Shown here: positions 25,249 to 37,123 of the stretch, one piece after another | How positions within the stretch are numbered: the stretch's first letter is position 1 | How the letters are laid out: each line of letters begins with the position of its first letter | NCBI RefSeq assembly: GCF_003194585.1 | Contig: NZ_QHKZ01000005.1 | Location: 186,001 to 250,000, forward strand | Direction: 5' to 3' | Length of the DNA: 64,000 nucleotides | Source of the DNA: Nocardioides daejeonensis | GTDB taxonomy: Bacteria; Actinomycetota; Actinomycetes; Propionibacteriales; Nocardioidaceae | The notes under the pieces: model-generated | What the model was told of the DNA's origin: nothing | The model's database searches: none | Seen by the model: the letters and a program-made list of their open reading frames with translations, nothing else | Translations under genes and position numbers: made by a program

Positions 25249-26304
25249 ATGACGACGGCGCCAGCGACACGCTTGCCGGACCGGCTCTCCGCCCAGGTCG
25301 CCACGCTGACCCCCAGCTACTTCGCGCTCGTCATGGCCACCGGCATCGTGGCGGTGGGGTTGCGTCTCGAAGGATTTCCCCTGCTCGGGCAGGCGCTCTG
25401 GCTGATCGCGGTCGCGGCGTACGCGGTGCTGCTCGTCCTTACCTCCTGGCGGTTCGCCAGTCATCGACCGGCGATCGTCGCCGACTTCTTCGACCCGACG
25501 CGGGCCTTCGGCTTCTTCACCTTCGTCGCTGGGACGAACGTCCTTGCGACCTACCTGACGCTCTCCGCCCACCACACGATCGCGACCGTGCTGCTCGGCG
25601 TCACGGGGGCCTTCTGGCTGGTGCTCGGCTACCTGGTGCCCTGGACCGCGGTGCTCGATCGCCAGGTCCGCCCGGTCGTTCGGCTGGCCAACGGATCCTG
25701 GTTCCTCTGGGTCGTCGCCAGCCAGTCGGTCGCGGTCGTGGCCGCCTCGCTCGAGCCGGTGCACCACGGCGTACGGCGCGAGCTTGCCTTCCTCGCGGTG
25801 ATGTCGTGGTCGGTCGGCATCTTCCTGTATGCCGCGACTGCGGTGCTGGTCACCCTGCGGCTGATGCTCTACGACTTCCGGCCCGAGGAGCTGGATCCGC
25901 CGTACTGGGTCTCGATGGGTGCGCTGTCGATCACCGTGCTGGCTGGAGCACGGATCGTCGCGATGACCGATGCGCCCACGGTGCACGTCGTACGGGAGCT
26001 GGTCGGCGGCCTCTCCTTCGTCTGTTGGGCGTTCGCCACCTGGCTGATCCCGGTGCTGGTGGCCGCTGGCTGGTGGCGGCACGTCCGTCACGGACTGCCC
26101 CTGGCCTACACGCCGACGCTGTGGAGCATGGTCTTCCCGCTCGGCATGTACGCCGTCGCGGGGATCCATCTCGGGCGTTCGGAGGAGCTGCCGCTCGTCG
26201 AGGCGGTCGGCACCGTGGAGCTGTGGGTCGCGGTCGTGGTCTGGGCGGTGGTCTTCGGCGGCCTGCTGCGCCGGACGGCCGGGGTCCTGACCGGCCGCTG
26301 GTGA
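25249..26304 (+). CDS. TDT-family transporter (tellurite-resistance/dicarboxylate type, TehA-like)
   Basis: This 351-residue integral membrane protein has about ten transmembrane helices. It starts with TPSYFALVMATGIVAVGL, the family's first-helix signature, and contains AFGFFTFVAGTNVLATYL and PLGMYAVAGIHLG. The TDT family includes the TehA anion channel, SLAC1 and the Mae1 malate and Ssu1 sulfite exporters. The ion or acid moved here is unknown. Start could be GTG 25246 or ATG 25249. It follows the NrtR-like gene on the same strand after 52 bp without an obvious terminator, so it may be cotranscribed. Confidence 0.82.
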   Translation: MTTAPATRLPDRLSAQVATLTPSYFALVMATGIVAVGLRLEGFPLLGQALWLIAVAAYAVLLVLTSWRFASHRPAIVADFFDPTRAFGFFTFVAGTNVLATYLTLSAHHTIATVLLGVTGAFWLVLGYLVPWTAVLDRQVRPVVRLANGSWFLWVVASQSVAVVAASLEPVHHGVRRELAFLAVMSWSVGIFLYAATAVLVTLRLMLYDFRPEELDPPYWVSMGALSITVLAGARIVAMTDAPTVHVVRELVGGLSFVCWAFATWLIPVLVAAGWWRHVRHGLPLAYTPTLWSMVFPLGMYAVAGIHLGRSEELPLVEAVGTVELWVAVVVWAVVFGGLLRRTAGVLTGRW

Positions 26305-26357
26305 CCCTGCGGAGCACCGGGTAGCCAGCGCAGGCAGGAGGTTGCTAACGTCAAGGC

Positions 26358-26452
26358 ATCCAGCACGGGAGTCCGCGGCAGCGGACTGAGAGGGAGCTGA
26401 GTCCGCTCCGACCGTCGAACCTGATCCGGGTCATGCCGGCGAAGGAAGCGAA
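26358..26452 (+). promoter_or_regulatory. TPP riboswitch (THI element)
   Basis: The conserved core is present in order: CACGGGAG, a P3 stem, CTGAGA (26386-26391), a variable P3a stem, ACCTGATCCGGGT (26419-26431) and ATGCCGGCGAAGGAAG. TAACGT (26346-26351) is a likely -10, placing the RNA start at about 26358. The thiE SD AAGGAG (26451-26456) directly follows the 3' strand of the aptamer, so TPP binding most likely hides the ribosome site, giving translational control of the thi operon. Boundaries are approximate by a few nt. Confidence 0.93.
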
Positions 26453-26462
26453 GGAGCTCCTC

Positions 26463-27068
26463 ATGGTTGCCGTTCCCCCACGAGTCCTGCCACGACTCTT
26501 CTGCCTGGTCTCGTCCGACGACGACCTGTCCTTGCTGCCGCGCCTGGCCGGCGTAGGAATCGACGGCTTCCAGGTCCGTGACAAGGGAGCGACGACGCGT
26601 GAGCTGATCGCCCTCACGGCGCGGATCCGCTCGGCGGTCGGCAGCGCGTGTCTCGTCGTCGACGACCGGATCGACGTCGCCCTGGCTGCCGGAGCGGACG
26701 GCGTGCACCTGGGTGCGGAGGATCTTCCGATGGCCGCCGCGCGTCGGCTCGGGCCGGACCTCTTGATCGGCGCCACCTGCCGCGGCCGCGGGGCTGTGCA
26801 GGTGGCGCGGGAGGCGGGCGCCGACTACGCCGGATTCGGGCCGATCTATGCGTCCGCCTCGAAGAGCGGACTGCCGGTGCCGCTCGGCCCGGGGGCGATC
26901 GCCGAGGCGTCCGACGTGCTCCCGTTGATCGCCATCGGCGGCATCGATGCAGAGAATGCCGGCGGCGTGCGCGGCGCCGGTGCGCACGGGGTGGCCGTCA
27001 TCGGTGCGATCTGGCGACAACCGGACCCTGTGCAGGCAGCGAAGGAGCTCGTCGCGAGCGTCGCCTGA
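26463..27068 (+). CDS. thiE: thiamine-phosphate synthase (ThiE), first of two homologues
   Basis: This 201-residue TIM-barrel enzyme is predicted to join HMP-PP and thiazole phosphate (HET-P) to form thiamine phosphate. The N-terminal half is well conserved: FQVRDKG (pyrimidine and diphosphate residues), VDDRIDVALAAGADGVHLGAEDLP. The C-terminal half is atypical. The usual G-x-S-x-H motif reads GATCRG, and the GP-x-x-x-T-x-T-K loop reads GPIYASASK, so two hydroxyl ligands are replaced. ATG 26463 has AAGGAG 6 nt upstream, just after the riboswitch; an in-frame ATG at 26433 lies inside the aptamer and is rejected. It overlaps thiO by one base (TGATG). Confidence 0.85.
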   Translation: MVAVPPRVLPRLFCLVSSDDDLSLLPRLAGVGIDGFQVRDKGATTRELIALTARIRSAVGSACLVVDDRIDVALAAGADGVHLGAEDLPMAAARRLGPDLLIGATCRGRGAVQVAREAGADYAGFGPIYASASKSGLPVPLGPGAIAEASDVLPLIAIGGIDAENAGGVRGAGAHGVAVIGAIWRQPDPVQAAKELVASVA

Positions 27069-28074
27069 TGGCGGGCCTGATCCGCGTGCTCGGTGCCGGG
27101 ATCGTCGGGTTGGCGGTCGCCGATGAGCTGCTGCGGCGCGGTCACGAGGTCGAGGTCGTCGATCCGGCACCGGGGACCGGCGCCTCCCGTGCCGCGGCCG
27201 GCATGCTCGCCCCCGCCGGGGAGCTCTGGCACGGAGAGGAGAGGGTGCTCACGCTGGGTCGCCGCTCCACCGAGCTGTGGCCAGCGTACGCCGCACGTCT
27301 CGGCGTCCCGCTCCGCTCGGGCGGCACGCTGCTTGCCGCCGTGGACCACGGAGATCTGCAGCTCCTCGACCGGCAGGTCGCGTTGGTCCGGGCCGCAGGC
27401 GAGCGGGTGGTCGAACTGGGACGTCGCGAGCTCCTGTCGGAGGAGCCACGGCTGGGCCGGGTCCTCGGGGGTGCGCTGCTGCCGGTCGACCACAGCGTCG
27501 ACCCGCGCGCCGTGGTCGCCGCGCTGCTGGCCCGTATCCCCGTCTGCGCGGCGCCCGGGTCGCGGCCGCCCGCCGGGACAGTCATCGCCACCGGCGCCAC
27601 GCTCCCGCCGCCGTACGCGCGGCTCGTCCGCCGGGTGCGCGGCGAGATCCTGCGCCTGCGCACCGCGGACCCGCCACAACGGACGCTGCGGGCGTGGGTA
27701 CACGGCCAGCAGGTGTACGTCGTCCCACGGGCGAGCGGCGAGGTCGTCGTCGGCGCCACGCAGGAGGAGCACCCCGGCCGGCCGGTGGTCACCGTCGAAG
27801 GCGCCTGGCGGCTGCTCGACTCCGCCCGGCGGCTGCTCCCGGGCCTGGACCGGGCCGAGCTGGTCGAGGCCATCGCCCGCGACCGTCCGGGGACCCTCGA
27901 CAACCTGCCGCTGATCGGCCCGACCCACGACCCCGCGGTGACGCTCGCCGCCGGCCACTTCCGTCACGGCGTCCTGCTCGCCCCACTCACTGCGCAACTG
28001 GTCGCCGACCACCTCGAGCACGGACACGTCGACCCAGCGGTGGATCCCCGCCGCTTGCTCACCCAAGGAGACAC

Positions 28075-28078
<4 letters not shown>
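27068..28078 (+). CDS. thiO: glycine oxidase ThiO
   Basis: This 336-residue FAD-dependent D-amino-acid-oxidase-fold enzyme oxidises glycine to iminoglycine (dehydroglycine), which ThiG uses to make the thiazole ring. The dinucleotide motif RVLGAGIVGLAVADELLRRGHEVEVVD (about 6-32, seen in part as GAGIVG) is followed by ASRAAAGMLAPAGEL, the FAD/substrate segment. Near the C-terminus DNLPLIGPT and AAGHFRHGVLLAPLTAQLVAD complete the FAD site. Use of ThiO instead of ThiH (radical SAM, tyrosine) indicates aerobic thiazole synthesis. It is coupled to thiE (TGATG) and thiS (ATGA). Confidence 0.93.
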
Positions 28079-32289
<4,211 letters not shown>

Positions 32290-32370
32290 AAGCGCCGTGC
32301 AAGCGGGTCCCGGCAGGGTCGGGACGACGCGCCGGCAACGGGCGGGCGCCGAGGTGGAGGAGAAGCAAGG

Positions 32371-32937
32371 ATGAAGCAGACCCGAGCTCGGGCCGGGAGG
32401 CGGATGCTGGCGGTCGCCGGTGCGTTGGCAGGTGGCGTGGTGGCCGTCGGGTTGACCACTGCGCCTGCGCAGGCGGAGCCCTACCAACCCTGGGAGGTCA
32501 ACGACTGGACGGGGACGTTGCGCACCGACTGGAGGTGCACGACCGAGGACGGCTGGTCGTTCGTCAAGCCGGAGCGTGGCAACGGGCAGTGCATCGTGCC
32601 CGACGACATCGACGGCTCATGGTTCCAGGACGACGCGGGTGGCAAGGCCGGCAAGATCGTGCTGCGCAGCACCCGGCCCGGCCAGGCGATCGTCGGCAAG
32701 GTCGAGTTCCACCCGCAGGGGGAGCACCTCTATGTCTACGACACCGCCAACGACGGTAAGTCCTTCTGGGTGACCTTGGACGGCAAGAAGTACGTGCCGC
32801 CCGGCACCGGCAAGGAGGTCGACCTGCTGCACCGCAATCTGTCCATCAAGGACGGTCGGGTGATGCGACTCAACGCCTGGGGCAAGGACTACAAGGGATC
32901 GACCGTGCTGCTGGGCAGCACCCTGGTGATCGCGTAG
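32371..32937 (+). CDS. secreted protein of unknown function
   Basis: This 188-residue protein has a long twin-basic N-terminus (RARAGRRM), a hydrophobic core and the cleavage site AQA|EP (about 34-36). The mature domain is beta-rich with two Cys (WRCTTEDGW and GQCIVPDD) and a pattern of Gly/Asp turns (FWVTLDGKKYVPPGTGKEVDLLHRNLSIKDG). I do not recognise the family. An SD GGAGAAGCAAGG precedes ATG 32371. It follows thiC but is probably independent; a small GTCCCG/CGGGAC hairpin (32307-32325) lies between them. A strong hairpin follows it. Confidence 0.6.
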   Translation: MKQTRARAGRRMLAVAGALAGGVVAVGLTTAPAQAEPYQPWEVNDWTGTLRTDWRCTTEDGWSFVKPERGNGQCIVPDDIDGSWFQDDAGGKAGKIVLRSTRPGQAIVGKVEFHPQGEHLYVYDTANDGKSFWVTLDGKKYVPPGTGKEVDLLHRNLSIKDGRVMRLNAWGKDYKGSTVLLGSTLVIA

Positions 32938-32943
32938 GCATCC

Positions 32944-32981
32944 CGCGGCCGGCGGTAGGGAGCCCCCGCCCGCCGGCCGCG
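32944..32981 (+). terminator. strong GC hairpin after secreted-protein gene
   Basis: CGCGGCCGGCGG (32944-32955) pairs perfectly with CCGCCGGCCGCG (32970-32981) around a 14-nt loop, 7 nt after the stop codon, followed by CTTCC. Confidence 0.7.
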
Positions 32982-33114
32982 CTTCCGTGGGGAAGCCGAA
33001 CTGGGAGAAGCCCGGCAGGAACGACCTGATCCGGGTGCCGCTCGAGAACGATCTCGACCAGGCGGGCACTCCCGGTCGCCGGCGGTGTACGTGACGCCCA
33101 TTACGCTGACCTGC

Positions 33115-33813
33115 GTGAACATCGTCGTGCTGACCGGTGCCGGAATCTCCGCTGAGAGCGGGGTGCCCACCTTCCGAGACGCCGACGGACTCTGGGAGGG
33201 GCACCGGATCGAGGAGGTCGCCACTCCCGAGGCATACGACCTCAGCCCGGTCGCGGTGCAGCGCTTCTACGACGCGCGCCGCAAGGCCTTGGCCGAGGTG
33301 GAGCCCAACCCTGCGCACGTGGCGTTGGCCCGGCTGGAGGAGGTGCTGGGTGACGAGCTCTTCCTGGTCACCCAGAACATCGACGACCTCCACGAGCGCG
33401 GCGGCTCGCAGCGGGTCGCGCACATGCACGGTGAGCTGCTCTCAGCCCTGTGTCGCAGCTGCGGCGGCCGCAGCCATTGGACCGACGACCTCGACGACTT
33501 CCCGCCGTGCCCGCGGTGTGGCATCCCCGAGCTCCGACCCGACGTGGTCTGGTTCGGAGAGGTCCCGTACGGCATGGACGTGATCCAGGGGAAGCTGATG
33601 CGGGCCGACCTCTTCGTCTCGATCGGCACCTCGGGTGCGGTCTATCCGGCGGCAGGATTCGTGCAGATGGCCGCCGCCTGTGGTGCGCGGACCCTGGAGA
33701 TCAATCTGGAGCCCAGCGAAGGCACGCATTTCTTCAACGAGGCCCGGCACGGTCGCGCGGGCGAGCTCGTGCCGATCTGGGTCGACGAGGTACTCCGTCC
33801 CCTCGGCTTCTGA
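33115..33813 (+). CDS. cobB: sirtuin NAD-dependent protein deacylase (CobB/SIRT5-like)
   Basis: This 232-residue sirtuin removes acyl groups from lysine using NAD and releases nicotinamide. Motifs: GAGISAESG and FRDADGLW (NAD site), TQNIDDLHERGG, catalytic His105 in HMHGEL, and the zinc Cys at about 113, 116, 132 and 135 (CRSC and CPRC). FYDARR (Tyr52, Arg55) reproduces the Y-x-x-R pocket of class III sirtuins, which predicts desuccinylase/demalonylase activity as in E. coli CobB. GTG 33115 is preferred: TACGCT is 7 nt upstream and the Rossmann start follows at once, whereas the upstream GTG starts add residues unlike the family. Confidence 0.92.
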   Translation: MNIVVLTGAGISAESGVPTFRDADGLWEGHRIEEVATPEAYDLSPVAVQRFYDARRKALAEVEPNPAHVALARLEEVLGDELFLVTQNIDDLHERGGSQRVAHMHGELLSALCRSCGGRSHWTDDLDDFPPCPRCGIPELRPDVVWFGEVPYGMDVIQGKLMRADLFVSIGTSGAVYPAAGFVQMAAACGARTLEINLEPSEGTHFFNEARHGRAGELVPIWVDEVLRPLGF

Positions 33814-33845
33814 CTCGTCGTCTCGCCTCGCTGCCGGCCGGCTGG

Positions 33846-34592
33846 TCAGGAGGGGCGGGCGATCTCCTCGGCCAGCAGCGCGCGAAGTCGGTCTGCCTCC
33901 TTGCCGAGACCGATCCGCGGGATCCAGTCGTGCACCATCTGCACGAACATCGCCGCGCTCTCGATGATCCGTGGATCCATGTGGCCGAAGACCTCGAGGG
34001 TGACGACGCCGTAGAGAGCCTGCCAGGCCTGCATGAAGATCCACAGCACGCCTCGGTCGGTCCGCTCTATCACCGAGGCGTCCATCGGGATCAGCGGATC
34101 CTCCACCGCTGCGCGTACGGCGGTGGGCAGTTCGTCGAGCGTCGGGTGCGGGAAGTCGGTGTGCTGCCAGATCTCCACCAGGAGGCCGTTCATGAAATGC
34201 CCGGAGGTGGCCGAGGTCAGCAGGTCGCGGCGTACGCAGGCGGTGTCGGCGATCGGGTTGGCGAAGACCAGGCCGAACTCCCGTGGGCTTGCCAGCGCCC
34301 AGCGCCGGAACGCAGCTGCCGCTGCGATCAGGCGGGCCGCCGGATCGTCGACGGGGTGGCGTGCTGCGGCGGCGACGAAGTCGGCAGTCGCGGCGCGGTC
34401 GATCTCGAAGGCGACCAGGTCGACGAGCTCCTGATAGCTGGCGACGTAGCGGTACAACGCCGGAGCTGTCATGCCCATTCGCTGGGCGATGGCCCGCAGG
34501 GAGAGTTCCGCGCCCTCGGCGAGCAGGTTCCGAGCGGTGCTGACGATCTCGGCGTACGTCGCCTCGCGCTGGCGTTCGCGGCGCCCAGCCAT
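33846..34592 (-). CDS. TetR-family regulator of the divergent MMPL transporter
   Basis: This 248-residue TetR protein has an N-terminal helix-turn-helix (about 10-55: ATYAEIVSTARNLLAEGAELSLRAIAQ, seen in part; MGMTAPALYRYVASYQELVD). A long C-terminal domain resembles the WHG-type ligand domain (RWALASPREFGLVFANP; WQALYGVVTLEVFGH). It is divergent from the MMPL exporter at 34788. The 195-bp interval holds four GTT(A/T)AC half-sites next to the MMPL gene, the probable binding region. Mechanism is inferred by position. Confidence 0.87.
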   Translation of the reverse strand: MAGRRERQREATYAEIVSTARNLLAEGAELSLRAIAQRMGMTAPALYRYVASYQELVDLVAFEIDRAATADFVAAAARHPVDDPAARLIAAAAAFRRWALASPREFGLVFANPIADTACVRRDLLTSATSGHFMNGLLVEIWQHTDFPHPTLDELPTAVRAAVEDPLIPMDASVIERTDRGVLWIFMQAWQALYGVVTLEVFGHMDPRIIESAAMFVQMVHDWIPRIGLGKEADRLRALLAEEIARPS

Positions 34593-34616
34593 GACTTCCT
34601 CTCGATGTGCGGGGGT

Positions 34617-34705
34617 GATCTCGACAGGCTCGATCCCCGAATTCAGTGGTCGATCCCCGAATTCGGTGGTCGATCCCCGAATTCGGTGGTCGAGCTTGTC
34701 GAGAC
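34617..34705. repeat. inverted TCGACA(R)GCTCGA pair enclosing a 3x tandem 20-mer
   Basis: The element begins with GATCTCGACAGGCTCGATCC and ends with GGTCGAGCTTGTCGAGACC, which are inverted copies of the same repeat. Between them the unit CGATCCCCGAATTCGGTGGT occurs three times head to tail (34631-34650, 34651-34670, 34671-34690), with one A/G difference in the first. Related copies occur at 37011-37100 and 63072-63093. It lies upstream of the tetR/MMPL operators. Confidence 0.85.
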
Positions 34706-34726
34706 CTCTGGCCCTTGACCGGAATA

Positions 34727-34757
34727 GTTTACACCGTTTACCGTTAACGCCGTTAAC
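34727..34757. promoter_or_regulatory. cluster of four GTTWAC half-sites (tetR/MMPL operator)
   Basis: GTTTAC at 34727 and 34736 and GTTAAC at 34743 and 34752 are spaced 9, 7 and 9 bp start to start. GTTAAC is itself palindromic. They sit 31-61 bp before the MMPL start, within the likely promoter. The binding protein is inferred to be the divergent TetR. Confidence 0.55.
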
Positions 34758-34787
34758 TCGAATGAACCCCCTTCACGAAGGCTCGTC

Positions 34788-36980
34788 ATGATCGATCGCT
34801 GGGGCCGCTACGTCGCCCGCCGCTCCCTGCCCGTCCTGCTGATCGCCCTGCTCGTCGCGGGCATCGCGGCTGCCTTCGGGGCAGGCGTCTTCGGCAGCCT
34901 GTCCAACGGTGGCTTCGACGACCCGGACACCGAGTCCGCCCGCGAGCTGGCTCTCGAGCGCGAGACCTTCGGCAACCAGGCGGTCGACGTGATCGCCATC
35001 TACTCCAGCGACACGTTGCGGGCCGATGCCCCGGCCTTCCAGTCGGCGGTCGAGCAGACTTTGGCCGAGCTGCCGGACGGCGTCACCGCGACGCCGTGGT
35101 TCGCGGCCGGCGACCCGTCGATGACGAGCCATGACGGCCATGCCGCGACCGTGCTGATCTCGCTTGCCGGCGAGACGCAGGACGAGAACTCCGACAGCTT
35201 CGAGGAGATCAAGGACGAGCTCGCTGCGGACGGCCTCGAGGTCGAGCTCGCCGGCCCCTGGGCGGTCTACACCGACGTCAACCACATCACCAGCGACGAC
35301 CTGGCGCGGGCCGAGCTGATCGCCCTCCCCTTGGTGCTGCTGCTCTCTCTGGTGATCTTCGGCAGCCTGGTTGCGGCAAGCATGCCGGTGCTGGTCGGTG
35401 GGGTGGCGGTCGTCGGCGCGCTGGGGGTGCTGCGGCTGATCGCCGGCGTCACCGAGGTGTCGATCTTCTCGGTCAACATCATCACCTTGCTCGGCATGGG
35501 CCTGGCGATCGACTACGCGCTCTTCGTCGTCTCCCGCTTCCGTGAGGAGCTTGCGCTCCGCGCCGGCGACGATCCCGAGGCGGTGCGCGACGCGCTCCGT
35601 CGCACCATGGCCACCGCAGGCCGGACGGTGCTCTTCTCCGGTCTCACGGTCGCGGCGGCGATGAGCTCGCTGCTCGTCTTCCCGCAGAACTTCCTGCGTT
35701 CGATCGGGTACGGCGGCATGGCAGCCGTCCTGGTCGCGATGGTGGCCTCACTCACGGTGCTCCCCGCCGTGCTGGGGCTCCTCGGCCGGCGCATTGATGC
35801 CGGACGGGTGCCGTTCCTCAACCGGAGCGCGGGCCGCCGGGCCCAGGGAGAGCATGGGGACACGGGAGCGTGGTCGCGCCTGGCGCACGCTGTGATGCGG
35901 CGGCCGATCGTCTTCGCCGTGGCCATCACGGCTGTCCTGCTGGCGATCGGATCACCGTTCCTGGGCGTGAAGTGGGGCAGCGTCGACTACCGGGTCCTGC
36001 CCGACGACGCTCCCTCACATGTGGCCGCCGAGCGACTCAACACCGACTTCGGTCCCGAGCGATCGACGGCCAACGTGACCCTCCGCGGCGCGGACGAGGA
36101 GCAGGTGGCTACCTATGCGGCCGACCTGCTGACGGTGGACCGCGTGGTCGACGTACATCCTGTCGCGGAGCGGGAAGGCGTGACCCTGCTGCGTGTCGCC
36201 TGGGAGGGCAACAGCCAGACCGAGGCTTCGCAGCAGGTCGTCCGCGACCTGCGAGAGGTCGCCACGCCTGGCGACTCCGAAGCGCTGATCGGCGGGCTCT
36301 CCGCCGACACCGTCGACCTGCTCGGCTCCATCGGGCACCACCTGCCGTGGATGGCTCTGGTCGTGGTCCTGGTGATGCTGGTGCTGCTCTTCCTCGCCTT
36401 CGGGTCGCTGGTGCTGCCGGTCAAGGCGGTGCTGATGAACGCTCTCTCGATCACCGCGTCGTTCGGCGTCGTCACGTGGATCTTCGCCGACGGTCATCTC
36501 GAGGGACCGTTGGGCTACACCAGCTCGGGCTTCCTTGACGCCACGCAACCCATCCTGATGCTGGCGATCCTCTTCGGGCTCTCCATGGACTACGAGGTCT
36601 TCCTGCTCTCCCGGGTTCGCGAGCAGTGGGACGCCACCCACGACAACGATCTCGCGGTGGCCACCGGTGTCCAGAAGACCGGTCGGATCATCACCTCCGC
36701 CGCCCTGTTGCTGGCGATCGTGATCGGCGCCTTCGGTACGAGCGGCATCGTCTTCATGAAGATGATCGGGATCGGCATGCTGGTGGCGCTGCTGATCGAC
36801 GCCACGGTCGTCCGAGCCCTCCTGGTGCCGGCGACGATGAAGCTCCTGGGCGACTTCAACTGGTGGGCGCCCGCGCCGCTGGCTCGTTGGTGGCAGCGCT
36901 ACGGCTTCCGCGAAGAGTCGAGGACACCGGGCGAGCAGGTCGAGGACGGCACCGCACTGCAGGACGTCGCTCCCCGGTAG
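34788..36980 (+). CDS. MMPL-family (RND superfamily) transporter
   Basis: This 730-residue membrane protein has two halves. Each has one helix, a large extracytoplasmic loop (about 35-180 and 405-515) and five clustered helices, giving about 12 segments in total. NIITLLGMGLAIDYALFVVSRFREEL and ILMLAILFGLSMDYEVFLLSRVREQW are the paired Asp-Tyr proton-relay helices of MMPL exporters. Members move lipids or hydrophobic compounds outward. The cargo is unknown, and the divergent TetR suggests ligand-induced expression. SD GAAGG precedes ATG 34788. No lipid biosynthesis genes are adjacent. Confidence 0.92.
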   Translation: MIDRWGRYVARRSLPVLLIALLVAGIAAAFGAGVFGSLSNGGFDDPDTESARELALERETFGNQAVDVIAIYSSDTLRADAPAFQSAVEQTLAELPDGVTATPWFAAGDPSMTSHDGHAATVLISLAGETQDENSDSFEEIKDELAADGLEVELAGPWAVYTDVNHITSDDLARAELIALPLVLLLSLVIFGSLVAASMPVLVGGVAVVGALGVLRLIAGVTEVSIFSVNIITLLGMGLAIDYALFVVSRFREELALRAGDDPEAVRDALRRTMATAGRTVLFSGLTVAAAMSSLLVFPQNFLRSIGYGGMAAVLVAMVASLTVLPAVLGLLGRRIDAGRVPFLNRSAGRRAQGEHGDTGAWSRLAHAVMRRPIVFAVAITAVLLAIGSPFLGVKWGSVDYRVLPDDAPSHVAAERLNTDFGPERSTANVTLRGADEEQVATYAADLLTVDRVVDVHPVAEREGVTLLRVAWEGNSQTEASQQVVRDLREVATPGDSEALIGGLSADTVDLLGSIGHHLPWMALVVVLVMLVLLFLAFGSLVLPVKAVLMNALSITASFGVVTWIFADGHLEGPLGYTSSGFLDATQPILMLAILFGLSMDYEVFLLSRVREQWDATHDNDLAVATGVQKTGRIITSAALLLAIVIGAFGTSGIVFMKMIGIGMLVALLIDATVVRALLVPATMKLLGDFNWWAPAPLARWWQRYGFREESRTPGEQVEDGTALQDVAPR

Positions 36981-37010
36981 CGCCCCGCGAGGCCGGTGCC
37001 TCGGCCGCCT

Positions 37011-37100
37011 GGTCTCGGCGGGCTCGGCCCCTGGGGTGGTTGCCTCGGTGATCGAGCTTGTCGAGATCTCGTCCGCAGCCATCCTCGGCAGGCTCGACCT
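37011..37100. repeat. decayed copies of the TCGACA(R)GCTCGA repeat
   Basis: GGTCTCGGCGGGCTCGGCCC (37011-37030), GGTGATCGAGCTTGTCGAGATC (37047-37068, shown here to delimit it as one unit) and TCGGCAGGCTCGACC (about 37085-37099) are three diverged copies in alternating orientation, filling most of the 143-bp gap between the MMPL and PhzE-like genes. The promoter element TAGAGT of the next gene lies just beyond. Confidence 0.65.
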
Positions 37101-37123
37101 CCGCAGCCCCATAGAGTGCAGCC

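Noticed and set aside
34631..34690. Possible CRISPR-like array (three 20-bp repeats)
   Set aside because: The units are contiguous with no spacers, and no cas genes are present; it is a simple tandem expansion.
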